Shown piece by piece: positions 56,259 to 64,000 of a DNA stretch of 64,000 bases; position 1 is the stretch's first letter; each line of letters begins with the position of its first letter. The notes under the pieces were generated by a model. That model was not told the origin of the DNA, did not search any database, and worked only from the letters and a program-made list of their open reading frames with translations. The position numbers and the translations under genes are program-made. This DNA comes from an uncultured Cohaesibacter sp. (GTDB taxonomy: Bacteria > Pseudomonadota > Alphaproteobacteria > Rhizobiales > Cohaesibacteraceae), in the NCBI RefSeq assembly GCF_963666525.1, contig NZ_OY762905.1, positions 4,977,001 to 5,041,000 of the forward strand, given 5' to 3'.

Positions 56259-57476
56259 ATGTCATTGGAAACGAAATTCCGTCTTCTGGCAACGGACAAT
56301 GCGCCCGGACAGGAAGTCCGGCAGGGGCAGGAGGGACTGGCCGAACTGATGCGCGGGGACGTGCTCGAAGGAAGACCTGTCGATTTCTCTCACGGCGACG
56401 TTGATGCTCATGAGCCGACGCCGGGATCCTTTGCACTGTTTGAAGAAGGGTTCAACAAGGGCGCCGCGCAAGCCTATACCGAATATCGCGGTGACATCGG
56501 CATCCGGCAACAGGTAGCAGCCGACCTCGCTGCTTTCACTGGCGCTCCCGTGGACGCGTCGGACGGTCTTATCATCACCCCGGGGACCCAAGGGGCCCTG
56601 TTCTTGGCTATGGCCGCAACAGTTGGGCGCGGCGACAAGGTTGCCATCGTGCAGCCGGACTATTTCGCCAACCGCAAGCTGGTGCAGTTCTTCGATGGCG
56701 AAATGATGCCCATCCAGATGCACTATGCGGACGCCGACGAAACAGAGGCCGGACTCGATCTCACCGAACTGGAGGACGCCTTCAAGGCAGGCGCAAAACT
56801 GTTCCTCTTCTCGAACCCGAACAATCCGGCCGGTGTTGTCTATTCCAAGCAGGAAATCGCCACCATCGCCGCACTCGCCGAGCAGTATGGCGCGACAGTC
56901 ATTGTCGACCAACTCTATTCGCGCTTACGCTACAGCGGCGCAGCCTACACCCATTTGCGGGCAGAGCCAATCAACCCTGAAAATGTCATCACGATCATGG
57001 GGCCTTCCAAGACCGAATCTCTTTCGGGCTTCCGTCTTGGCGTTGCTTTTGGTTCCAGCAAGATCATCACCCGTATGGAAAAGCTGCAGGCAATTGTCAG
57101 CCTGAGGGCAGCTGGATACAGTCAGGCGATCCTGCGCGGCTGGTTCCATGAACCGGAAGGCTGGATGGATGACCGCATCCGCCAGCATCAGGCAATCCGG
57201 GACGATCTTCTTGCCCTTTTCCGTGCCGTTGAGGGCGTAAGCGCCCGCACCCCGCAAGCGGGCAGCTATCTGTTCCCATCGCTCCCCGAACTCGCCATTT
57301 CCTACGGCGACTTTGTAAAGATCCTCCGCCTTCAGGCAGGCGTTGTCGTCACGCCAGGCACCGAGTTCAGCCCGCATACCGCAAACAGCGTCCGGCTCAA
57401 CTTCTCGCAAGATCACGCAGCCTCCGTCGCTGCAGTCCAGCGCATGGCAACCCTCATTGAAAGATACAGAGCATGA
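56259..57476 (+). CDS. Class I/II PLP-dependent aminotransferase
   Basis: 405 residues from ATG 56259 (AAGGAA upstream). Fold-type I markers: EYRGDIGIRQQVAADL, TPGTQGALFLAM, FSNPNNPAGVVYS (substrate-carboxylate and PLP region), and the PLP lysine in MGPSKTESLSGFRLG. Amino donor and acceptor are unknown; with the next gene, aspartate/oxaloacetate is a reasonable pair. Its stop overlaps the aspartate dehydrogenase start (ATGA). Confidence 0.85.
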   Translation: MSLETKFRLLATDNAPGQEVRQGQEGLAELMRGDVLEGRPVDFSHGDVDAHEPTPGSFALFEEGFNKGAAQAYTEYRGDIGIRQQVAADLAAFTGAPVDASDGLIITPGTQGALFLAMAATVGRGDKVAIVQPDYFANRKLVQFFDGEMMPIQMHYADADETEAGLDLTELEDAFKAGAKLFLFSNPNNPAGVVYSKQEIATIAALAEQYGATVIVDQLYSRLRYSGAAYTHLRAEPINPENVITIMGPSKTESLSGFRLGVAFGSSKIITRMEKLQAIVSLRAAGYSQAILRGWFHEPEGWMDDRIRQHQAIRDDLLALFRAVEGVSARTPQAGSYLFPSLPELAISYGDFVKILRLQAGVVVTPGTEFSPHTANSVRLNFSQDHAASVAAVQRMATLIERYRA

Positions 57477-58288
57477 CAACCGAACCCAAAACAGTCGCAA
57501 TCGCCGGTCTTGGCACAATCGGTCTTCCTGCCGCACGCTGGCTTGACGAGGGCGTTCCGGGATTGAAACTGGTTGCGGCCTCTTCTTCCAGCCTCGAGAA
57601 AGTGCGCGAACTCACCGCCGATTTTCGCAATCCACCCGCACCGATGCACAATAGCGAGTTGGCCTCTGTGGCAGATATCGTGGTCGAGGCGCTGCCGCCA
57701 GCCTGTTTTCTTGAAGTGGCAAAACCTGCGATCGAGCAGGGCCGTACACTCGTGATCGTCACGCTCACCCAGTTGCTGGCAAATTACGAACTTGTGGAAC
57801 GAGCCCGCGAGACGGGGGCTCACATCATCGGCGCAACAGGAGCCCTTGTCGGCTTCGATTCCGTTCGCGCGGCCGCCAAAGGCACGATCCATGAAATCGT
57901 CATGAAAACGCGGAAACCTCCCAAGGGTCTCGCCAACGCTCCCTTCGTCAAGGAGCAGGGGATTGATCTGCTGTCATTGACGGAGCCACTTTGCCTATAT
58001 CGCGGATCCGTCCGGGAAGCTGCACAGAAATTTCCATCCAATGTCAATGTTGCCGTGGCCCTGTCTTTGGCAGGCGTAGGGCCAGACCGCACCAATTACG
58101 AAGTTTGGGCAGATCCAACGATTGATCGCAACACCCATACGGTTGTGGTGGATGCAGATTCGACACACTTTGAAATGTCCATCGCCAATGTGCCGAGCGA
58201 GAACAATCCGATAACAGGCAAGCTTACCCCTCTGTCTGTTATCGCGACGCTGGAGCGTTTTGTAGCAACCCTGACGGTCGGGTCCTGA
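57473..58288 (+). CDS. Aspartate dehydrogenase (NadX-like)
   Basis: 271 residues. N-terminal Rossmann AIAGLGTIGLPAARWL and the ADIVVEALPP segment, then the catalytic-domain GATGALVGFDSVRAAAKGTIHEIVMKTRKPP-type stretch (residues about 117-147; GATGALVGFDSVR). This is the L-aspartate dehydrogenase pattern: NAD(P)-dependent deamination of aspartate to oxaloacetate. Coupled to the aminotransferase, it would recycle the amino acceptor and release ammonia. A strong terminator follows at 58405. Confidence 0.82.
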   Translation: MTTEPKTVAIAGLGTIGLPAARWLDEGVPGLKLVAASSSSLEKVRELTADFRNPPAPMHNSELASVADIVVEALPPACFLEVAKPAIEQGRTLVIVTLTQLLANYELVERARETGAHIIGATGALVGFDSVRAAAKGTIHEIVMKTRKPPKGLANAPFVKEQGIDLLSLTEPLCLYRGSVREAAQKFPSNVNVAVALSLAGVGPDRTNYEVWADPTIDRNTHTVVVDADSTHFEMSIANVPSENNPITGKLTPLSVIATLERFVATLTVGS

Positions 58289-58404
58289 AGGGCAGGGCTC
58301 ATTTTTGCTACACGCAAGAACAGCGCCCTGAAATTCGAATGCCGGAAGCCGTCATGAGACAACCTCGTCATTAGAGCAACATGGCAGGACAAAACCTGGC
58401 TTAG

Positions 58405-58440
58405 AGCCCTCGCATCTTTCCAAGGTGCGAGGGCTTTTCT
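58405..58440 (+). terminator. Rho-independent terminator after the aspartate dehydrogenase gene
   Basis: Perfect 10-bp stem AGCCCTCGCA / TGCGAGGGCT with an 11-nt loop, then TTTTCT. Confidence 0.85.
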
Positions 58441-58594
58441 GATTCTGTCGCCTCAGGCGAGAAACAACTCGCGTTGCACCCCCTAACCGGCAGACGGCCG
58501 TAACTTGTGCCTCCGAAGTCGCTCCATTTACGTCCTGTCCTGTAGTTTTGAATGCACCCGACTTTCCATCTCAAGCACACGACTCTCCTGTACC

Positions 58595-58608
58595 TGCAAG
58601 CGCTTACC
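58595..58608. promoter_or_regulatory. LacI-type operator-like palindrome
   Basis: TGCAAGCGCTTACC has the AAGCGCTT core of LacI/GalR-family operators. It lies about 205 bp upstream of the ABC-transporter operon. No LacI-type gene is visible in the window, so this is tentative. Confidence 0.35.
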
Positions 58609-58718
58609 CCAAAATATTCAGTGCGAAAGCAGACGGTAAAAGTACCACTCGAGGCAGGAAATTCGAGTCAGAAAATCTCATAAGTGCATGATTTAATTCA
58701 TCTATGTCGATAATATTA

Positions 58719-58733
58719 CAAAAGTTACTTTTG
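58719..58733. promoter_or_regulatory. Perfect palindrome upstream of the ABC operon
   Basis: CAAAAGT-T-ACTTTTG, about 80 bp before the ATP-binding gene; a half-site-like TAAAAGTACC occurs about 85 bp further upstream. Candidate operator of an unseen regulator. The rest of 58441-58814 shows no gene. Confidence 0.4.
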
Positions 58734-58814
58734 ATTTGACAAATGATCAATCCCAATGATATCCCTAGAGACGGGAAAGGCGAGTGGAGGCTCGCTGGAG
58801 GATTGGAGGAATTT

Positions 58815-60296
58815 ATGACCCAGACTCTTTTGGAGGTTATGGGGCTGAAGAAGCATTTCGGTGGGGTGGCTGCGCTGAGCGACGGTCGGTTCACCTTGAA
58901 GGCTGGTTCAGTTCACGCACTTTGCGGAGGGAATGGAGCTGGCAAATCCACGTTTCTGACCATCGTGATGGGTATTCAGCAGCGCGACGCCGGTGTCATC
59001 AAGGTCCAGGGCAAGGAAGTCGCTTTCGACAAACCCTCGGATGCGTTGGAAGCCGGTATCAGCATCATCGAACAGGAGCTGAGCCCCGTTCCGGCAATGA
59101 CCGTTGCCGAAAACATGTTCCTTGGCCGTGAGCCAGTGGCCGCCTTCGGCCGCGTCGATTTTGCGACGATGAACAACAATGCTCAGGCCATTCTGGATGA
59201 GCTGCAGTTCGATATTTCACCCAAAAGCCTGATGATGGATCTGACTGTTGCCGAGTTGCAGCTGGTTGAAATCGCCAAGTCCCTGTCCTACGACGCCGAA
59301 GTCATTATCATGGACGAGCCGACTTCTGCGCTGGGTGGCGCTGAAGTCGATCAGCTCTTTACCGCAATCGAGCGATTGAAAGCAGCAGGCAAGGGCATCA
59401 TCTATGTCAGCCACCGCCTTTCCGAGATCTTCGAGATTGCTGACAGCTATACGGTCTTCCGCGACGGATGCTTTGTCGGGGAAGGGGCAATTGCCGATGT
59501 TTCCCGTCAGGATCTGATCCAGATGATCGTCGGCCGGCCCATGACCGAGGAGTTCGTCAAGGAAAACACCCCAACCGATGAAGTGACCCTGACCGTAAAC
59601 GGGCTCAATGCCAAGGACTGGGTCAAAGACGTCAGCTTCAATGTTCATCGCGGTGAAATCGTCGCACTCTACGGCCTTATGGGGTCAGGTCGCAGCGAAA
59701 TCTTCGAACGCCTGTTTGGATTGAGCGAGGACAAGGGAGGGGAGATCACGCTGTTTGGCGAAACCGTCCGGATCAATTCTCCCTCGGAGGCTATTGCCAA
59801 GGGTCTGGCCTTCGTAACGGAAGACCGAAAGGGCTCAGGTCTCGTTCTCTCAGGCGATGTCCGATCCAATATCTGTCTGGCACAGCTTGACCTTTTGTCC
59901 ACGGGCCCGGCAATGAACAGCTATCGTGAGGCGGCCGCTGCCTCCCGCATGATCGACATGTTCAAGATCAAGACTGCCTCGGACCGGCTGCCCGTATCCG
60001 GGTTGTCGGGCGGCAATCAGCAAAAGGTTGTTCTTGGCAAGTGGTTTCTGACTGCCCCCAAGGTTCTGCTTCTGGATGAACCGACACGTGGTGTCGACGT
60101 GGGTGCAAAGCGCGAAATCTATCGGGTCATGTCGAATTTTGCGCAATCGGGTGGAACTGTCGTGATGATCAGTTCCGAAACAGATGAAGTTCTTGGGATG
60201 GCAGATCGGGTCGTCGTCATGCGTGATGGACGCGTCAGCGGTGAATTGGTTCGCTCCGAACTCAAGGCTGAAACCCTCTTACATTTGGCGGCCTAA
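58815..60296 (+). CDS. RbsA-like sugar ABC transporter ATP-binding protein
   Basis: 493 residues from ATG 58815 (GGAGGAATTT upstream). Two ABC domains: first Walker A GGNGAGKSTF, signature LMMDLTVAELQLVEIAKSL, Walker B IIMDEPTSALGG. Second: GLMGSGRSEIFERL in place of a canonical Walker A (as in RbsA/MglA), signature LSGGNQQKVVLGKW, Walker B LLLDEPTRGVDVG. Powers uptake of a sugar or polyol with the permease and binding protein that follow. First gene of a run to the window's right edge. Confidence 0.92.
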   Translation: MTQTLLEVMGLKKHFGGVAALSDGRFTLKAGSVHALCGGNGAGKSTFLTIVMGIQQRDAGVIKVQGKEVAFDKPSDALEAGISIIEQELSPVPAMTVAENMFLGREPVAAFGRVDFATMNNNAQAILDELQFDISPKSLMMDLTVAELQLVEIAKSLSYDAEVIIMDEPTSALGGAEVDQLFTAIERLKAAGKGIIYVSHRLSEIFEIADSYTVFRDGCFVGEGAIADVSRQDLIQMIVGRPMTEEFVKENTPTDEVTLTVNGLNAKDWVKDVSFNVHRGEIVALYGLMGSGRSEIFERLFGLSEDKGGEITLFGETVRINSPSEAIAKGLAFVTEDRKGSGLVLSGDVRSNICLAQLDLLSTGPAMNSYREAAAASRMIDMFKIKTASDRLPVSGLSGGNQQKVVLGKWFLTAPKVLLLDEPTRGVDVGAKREIYRVMSNFAQSGGTVVMISSETDEVLGMADRVVVMRDGRVSGELVRSELKAETLLHLAA

Positions 60297-60322
60297 TCAT
60301 GAATACCAAAGGAGACACCATT

Positions 60323-61318
60323 ATGTTGGCAGCATCGGGCTCTTCCCGCGACTATAAAGCACTGGCCGCAAAATACGGCCAAAAATACGGCATTCTGTTG
60401 GCGCTGGTTCTGGTTTGTGTCGTGCTGACATTCGCAAACGAGTATTTCCTCACGACACGCAACATTCTCAACGTCCTGAGGCAAACCTCGATCAACGGCA
60501 TTCTCGCCATTGGCATGACCTTTGTCATTCTGACGCGCGGCATCGACCTCTCGGTCGGGTCTGTCGTGGCCCTGGCTGGTATCGTGGCCGCCTCTATGGC
60601 GACTACGTCCCAGGCTGCGGCCTTCATGGGCGCGCCATATCCGGCAGCAATTGCCTTTGCGGTCGGTCTCGGCGTCGGACTGATCTGCGGATGGGTCAAC
60701 GGCATTGTCGTCGCCCGGTTCAATGTGCCTGCCTTCGTCACGACGCTGGGCATGTTGTCTGCAGCCCGCGGACTGACGCTGCTCTATGCCGGCGGTCAGC
60801 CTGTTCCGGCCCTCACAGACAGCTTCCGCTTCATCGGACGGGATGACATACTTGGTGTTCCCATGCCCGTTGTTCTGTTCGCTCTTGTCTTTATCGTATC
60901 CTACTGGGTGCTGTCTTCCTCGCGGTTTGGCCGCAGGGTGTATGCAGTCGGTGGTAACCCGCATGCAGCTCGCGTATCCGGCATCAACGTCCGTCGCGTC
61001 ATCATGACTGTCTACATCATCTCGGGTGGCCTTGCAGGTCTGGCCGGCATGATCCTGGCAGCCCGGACCGGCTCGGCTCTGACACAGGCAGGCATCGCAT
61101 ACGAGCTGGATGCTATTGCTGCGGTAGTTATCGGCGGCACCTCCCTTCTTGGAGGGGTGGGACGTGTTACCGGTACTTTGATCGGCGCTCTGCTGATCGC
61201 TGTCGTCAACAACGGCCTCGATCTCATGGGGGTTGAATCCTACTACCAGCAAGTCATCAAGGGAGCTCTGATCGTCGCAGCTGTCATGCTCGACCAGGCT
61301 CGTCAGAAGAACGCTTAA
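60323..61318 (+). CDS. RbsC-like sugar ABC transporter permease
   Basis: 331 residues from ATG 60323 (AAAGGAG 9 nt upstream); the ATG at 60299 lacks a ribosome site. About nine to ten transmembrane helices; GMTFVILTRGIDLSVGSVVALAG and the C-terminal AVVIGGTSLLGGVGRVTGTLIGAL-type loop (residues about 268-292; GGTSLLGGVG) contact the ATPase and are diagnostic of the RbsC/AraH family. Confidence 0.92.
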   Translation: MLAASGSSRDYKALAAKYGQKYGILLALVLVCVVLTFANEYFLTTRNILNVLRQTSINGILAIGMTFVILTRGIDLSVGSVVALAGIVAASMATTSQAAAFMGAPYPAAIAFAVGLGVGLICGWVNGIVVARFNVPAFVTTLGMLSAARGLTLLYAGGQPVPALTDSFRFIGRDDILGVPMPVVLFALVFIVSYWVLSSSRFGRRVYAVGGNPHAARVSGINVRRVIMTVYIISGGLAGLAGMILAARTGSALTQAGIAYELDAIAAVVIGGTSLLGGVGRVTGTLIGALLIAVVNNGLDLMGVESYYQQVIKGALIVAAVMLDQARQKNA

Positions 61319-61344
61319 CTTACTGGAATATCCCGGAAATTTGG

Positions 61345-61362
61345 AACCCGAAGGTTCGGGTT
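61345..61362 (+). repeat. Intergenic hairpin between permease and binding-protein genes
   Basis: AACCCGAA-GG-TTCGGGTT, 8-bp arms. No T-run follows, so it is more likely an mRNA-stabilising or processing hairpin than a terminator. Confidence 0.5.
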
Positions 61363-61399
61363 ATCAGATGAACTGTGCAAACTTTGGAGGAGAAGCACA

Positions 61400-62386
61400 A
61401 TGTCTAAACTGATAAAATCCCTGGCAATTGCCGCCGCATTGATGTCCAGCACCGCAGCCGGTGCGAAGGACATGCCAAAGATCGGTGCGGCTGTTTATGG
61501 CCTCAATGCCGAATTCATGCAGATCTGGGCTCACGCTCTGGAAGAACACCCGGCAGTCAAACAGAAACTCGTTGATCTGACCATCTTCGACGGCCGTTAC
61601 GACGCCCTCGTACAGCAGGAACAGTTCGAAACAATGATCACGCAGAATTTCGACGCGATCATCTTCGTGCCAATCGACATTGAAGCCGGTGCTGCCGCCG
61701 TTCAGGCTGCCCATGATGCCGGTATCCCGGTCTTCGGCTCCAACACCCGCGTTAATAGCGACCTGTTGAACTCCTACGTCGGTTCCAACGACGTTGAATC
61801 AGGCTACATGGAAGCCAAATATGTACTCGACAAGATCGGTTGCAAGGGCAACGTCGTCATCATCGAAGGCCCGATTGGTCAGTCTGCCCAGATCCAGCGC
61901 CTCGAAGGCAACGAAAAGGCACTCGCTGAATGCCCGGACGTAAAGGTTCTCGAAAAGAAAACCGCCAACTGGTCGCGTGCAGAAGCCCAGAACCTGATGG
62001 AAAACTGGTTGACCGCTCATCCGGGTGACATTGCCGGTGTCATCGGTCAGAACGATGAAATGGCACTGGGTGCCATCGAAGCCATCAAGTCCGCAAGCCT
62101 CAAGGTCGAAGACTTCGCCATCGCCGGTATCGATGGCGTGACCGACGCTCTGATGGCAGTGAAGAACAACGAAATGGCTTCCATCCTTCAGGACGGCGCA
62201 GCACAGGCTCAGGGTGCTCTTGATCTGGCCATCAAGGCTGTCCAGCCAGACTACGAACCGATGTCGGAAATCTGGAAACAGTATCCGGACATGCCTTGGA
62301 ATGGCGGTAAAGACGCAGAATATAGCGTTCCCTGGACCCCGGTCACCCTCGACAATGCCGACGCCCTGCTGGCTAAACGTCAGTAG
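61400..62386 (+). CDS. Periplasmic sugar-binding protein (RbsB-like, Peripla_BP_4)
   Basis: 328 residues. Signal peptide about 1-22 (ends AAGA). Mature segments IGAAVYGLNAEFMQIWAHALEE, FDAIIFVPIDIEAGAAAVQAAHDAGIPV and VIGQNDEMALGAIEAI are those of type I ligand-binding proteins for pentoses, hexoses or polyols. GGAGGAGA precedes the ATG. Third gene of the transporter operon; the ligand cannot be read from sequence. Confidence 0.9.
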   Translation: MSKLIKSLAIAAALMSSTAAGAKDMPKIGAAVYGLNAEFMQIWAHALEEHPAVKQKLVDLTIFDGRYDALVQQEQFETMITQNFDAIIFVPIDIEAGAAAVQAAHDAGIPVFGSNTRVNSDLLNSYVGSNDVESGYMEAKYVLDKIGCKGNVVIIEGPIGQSAQIQRLEGNEKALAECPDVKVLEKKTANWSRAEAQNLMENWLTAHPGDIAGVIGQNDEMALGAIEAIKSASLKVEDFAIAGIDGVTDALMAVKNNEMASILQDGAAQAQGALDLAIKAVQPDYEPMSEIWKQYPDMPWNGGKDAEYSVPWTPVTLDNADALLAKRQ

Positions 62387-62415
62387 TCTGACCTGAACCA
62401 TACGGAATAACGAAA

Positions 62416-62448
62416 CCTGTCCGGAAAGAATAGGTCTTTCCGGACAGG
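62416..62448 (+). repeat. Perfect 14-bp inverted repeat after the binding-protein gene
   Basis: CCTGTCCGGAAAGA-ATAGG-TCTTTCCGGACAGG. No T-run; a strong hairpin between transporter and metabolic genes that could stabilise the upstream mRNA or partly stop transcription. Confidence 0.6.
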
Positions 62449-62490
62449 GCCCAAACCCACAGGGCATAGAAATTACCAAAGGATATAGCC

Positions 62491-63258
62491 ATGTCATCGG
62501 GACCTGAAACCCTCGATTTCGACTTCCCACTAACCGGGAAAACCGCTTTCGTGACCGGAGCAGCCTCTGGTATCGGAGCTGCTATCGCCGATGCATTGAA
62601 CGCAAAGGGCGTGCGCGTTGCCATTGTTGATCTGAAAGAAGAGGCGGCGTCAGCCAAGGCGAAAGAGCTCAAAGATGCCATCGCTGTATCCTGCAATGTC
62701 GCAGACGCTGCATCCGTTGAAGCTGCGGTCAAGGCCGTTGTCGACGCCTTCGGTCGCATCGACATTCTGGTCAATAGCGCCGGTATTGTCGCGCTAGCCC
62801 CGGCTGAAGAGCTGAGCCTCGACGCCTGGAAGCTTACCATGGACGTCAACCTCACCGGCAGCTTCATCGTTGCCCAGACGGTGGGCAAGGTCATGATCAA
62901 GCAGGGCGGCGGACGCATCATCAACATCGCATCCCAGGCTGGCTCTGTTGCCATTGACGAACATGTTGCCTATTGCGCCTCGAAATTCGCCATTCGCGGC
63001 ATGACCAAGACGCTTGCCCTCGAATGGGGCAAATATGGCATCAACGTCAACAGTGTGTCCCCAACCGTTGTGCTGACCGAACTGGGCAAATCCGCCTGGG
63101 CCGGACAGAAGGGCGTCGACGCCATCAAGCAGATCCCGGTTGGCCGGTTCGCCGAGCCTTGTGAAGTTGCTGCGGTTGCCGTCTTCCTGGCATCGGATGC
63201 AGCAGCCATGTTCAACGGCGCCGATCTCGTCATCGACGGCGGCTACACCATCAAGTAA
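62491..63258 (+). CDS. Short-chain dehydrogenase/reductase (polyol or sugar-alcohol type)
   Basis: 255 residues, classical SDR: TGAASGIGAAIAD (cofactor), NSAGIV (NNAG-like), Ser in IASQAGS, YCASK (Tyr-x-x-x-Lys), ending with DGGYTIK. Asp after beta-2 (IVDLKE) predicts NAD preference. Between a sugar/polyol transporter and a DhaK-type kinase it most likely oxidises the imported polyol to a ketose. AAAGGATA precedes the ATG. Confidence 0.87.
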   Translation: MSSGPETLDFDFPLTGKTAFVTGAASGIGAAIADALNAKGVRVAIVDLKEEAASAKAKELKDAIAVSCNVADAASVEAAVKAVVDAFGRIDILVNSAGIVALAPAEELSLDAWKLTMDVNLTGSFIVAQTVGKVMIKQGGGRIINIASQAGSVAIDEHVAYCASKFAIRGMTKTLALEWGKYGINVNSVSPTVVLTELGKSAWAGQKGVDAIKQIPVGRFAEPCEVAAVAVFLASDAAAMFNGADLVIDGGYTIK

Positions 63259-63268
63259 GGGCAGTATC

Positions 63269-64000
63269 ATGCAACGTTTTATCAATAATCCCGATGACAT
63301 CGTTGACGAAACCGTCGCCGGGTTTGTCCGGACACACAACGACGTTGTTCGTCTTCACGAAGGTAACAACAGGGTCGTGGTTTCCAATTTTGCTGGCGAA
63401 AAAGGGCGTGTCGGCATCGTTACCGGCGGTGGCTCGGGTCACGAGCCAGCCTTCATCGGCTACACGGGCAAGAACATGCTCGATGCGGTGGCGGTTGGCG
63501 AACTGTTCTCGTCTCCGACCGCGAAGAGCTTCCTTGACGCCATCAAGGCGGCCGACGGTGGCGCCGGTGTGGCCGTACTCTACGGCAACTATGCTGGCGA
63601 CAACATGAATGTCAAAATGGCCAGCAAGATGATCAAGAAGGACGGCATCGAGGTTGCAACCGTTGTGGCCAACGACGACGTCTGCTCAGCTCCTGCAGAG
63701 GAGCGCGAGAAACGGCGCGGTGTGGCCGGTGAAATCTTCATGTGGAAGATCGGCGGAGCCAAGGCTGCAACCGGCGCTTCTCTGGAAGAAGTGATTGCCG
63801 CCGCTCAGAAGGCCATCGACAACTGCCGTTCCATCGGCCTTGGTCTTGGCCCATGCACTTTGCCAGCTGTCGGCCACCCCAACTTTCTGATCGAACCGGG
63901 AAAAATGGAAGTCGGCATCGGGCACCATGGCGAACCAGGCGTCCGCGTTGAAGATCTCAAGTCCGCCAACGAGATTGCCGATGACATGGTGAAGGTCGTA
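63269..64000 (+). CDS. Dihydroxyacetone-kinase-type DhaK subunit (partial, runs off right edge)
   Basis: 244 N-terminal residues are visible. MQRFINNPDDIVDETVAGF start, GGGSGHEPAFIGYTGKNMLDAV with the substrate-binding His, LYGNYAGDNMNVKMA and GIGHHGEPG with the catalytic His region: DhaK domain. It could be the stand-alone K subunit or the first half of a single-chain ATP-dependent kinase (DhaKL or L-/D-erythrulose kinase type). With the SDR and the RbsABC-like transporter it suggests catabolism of a C3-C4 polyol through a phosphorylated ketose. Confidence 0.9.
   Translation, partial: MQRFINNPDDIVDETVAGFVRTHNDVVRLHEGNNRVVVSNFAGEKGRVGIVTGGGSGHEPAFIGYTGKNMLDAVAVGELFSSPTAKSFLDAIKAADGGAGVAVLYGNYAGDNMNVKMASKMIKKDGIEVATVVANDDVCSAPAEEREKRRGVAGEIFMWKIGGAKAATGASLEEVIAAAQKAIDNCRSIGLGLGPCTLPAVGHPNFLIEPGKMEVGIGHHGEPGVRVEDLKSANEIADDMVKVV

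Noticed and set aside
1-64000. tRNA, rRNA, CRISPR arrays or a replication origin
   Set aside because: I saw no cloverleaf-like sequence with a conserved T-loop, no rRNA segments, no regularly spaced repeats and no dnaA-box cluster while reading; a covariance-model search would be needed to exclude small RNAs.

Overview
The window looks like chromosome of a marine or facultatively anaerobic alphaproteobacterium of the Hyphomicrobiales (Rhizobiales). This rests on the protein families present (DUF2849/DUF934 sulfite-reductase cluster, DUF995, large TRAP and RbsABC-type uptake loci) and on moderate GC with AT-rich intergenic spaces. A Cohaesibacter-like genus is my guess and cannot be proven from sequence alone. 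No rRNA, tRNA or CRISPR array was seen.

Layout. 1-460: 5' part of an FHA-domain gene. 1052-11323: trimethylamine-N-oxide respiration, with torC-torD-torA on the minus strand, divergent torR, tripartite torS, a decayed moeA fragment and moaA for the molybdenum cofactor. A 50-bp composite element with identical spacing lies upstream of both torC and moaA, and a perfect FNR-type box lies upstream of torS. 11866-12279: small lipoprotein. 12723-18165: polysaccharide operon (UDP-glucuronate decarboxylase, UDP-glucose 4-epimerase, membrane glycosyltransferase, GH26-like hydrolase, DUF995). 18331-22665: single-chain 5-oxoprolinase/hydantoinase with a divergent MarR-type regulator.

22840-33869 is the most unusual segment. 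A secreted caspase-like protease is divergent from a run of three exported or membrane proteins: a TPR-alpha/beta hydrolase, an MscS-type channel, and a 1547-residue beta-propeller protein ending in a second caspase domain. I know of no described system with this composition.

34187-37997: a type II NADH dehydrogenase gene cut by a complete IS66-family element with a clean 8-bp target duplication. 38083-44104: assimilatory sulfate reduction (truncated CysG, DUF2849, sulfite reductase hemoprotein, APS reductase, DUF934, ferredoxin-NADP reductase). 44190-58288: a catabolic island for lactam, N-carbamoyl or D-amino-acid compounds (D-amino-acid transaminase, PxpABC, D-2-hydroxyacid dehydrogenase, M20 amidohydrolase, creatinase/DoeA-like M24 enzyme, two FCD-type GntR regulators, TRAP transporter, aminotransferase, aspartate dehydrogenase). 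58815-64000: RbsABC-like sugar/polyol ABC transporter with an SDR dehydrogenase and the start of a DhaK-type kinase, suggesting oxidation of a short polyol followed by phosphorylation of the ketose.

Start sites were chosen from visible Shine-Dalgarno sequences and family start positions. Many therefore lie inside the longest possible reading frame.
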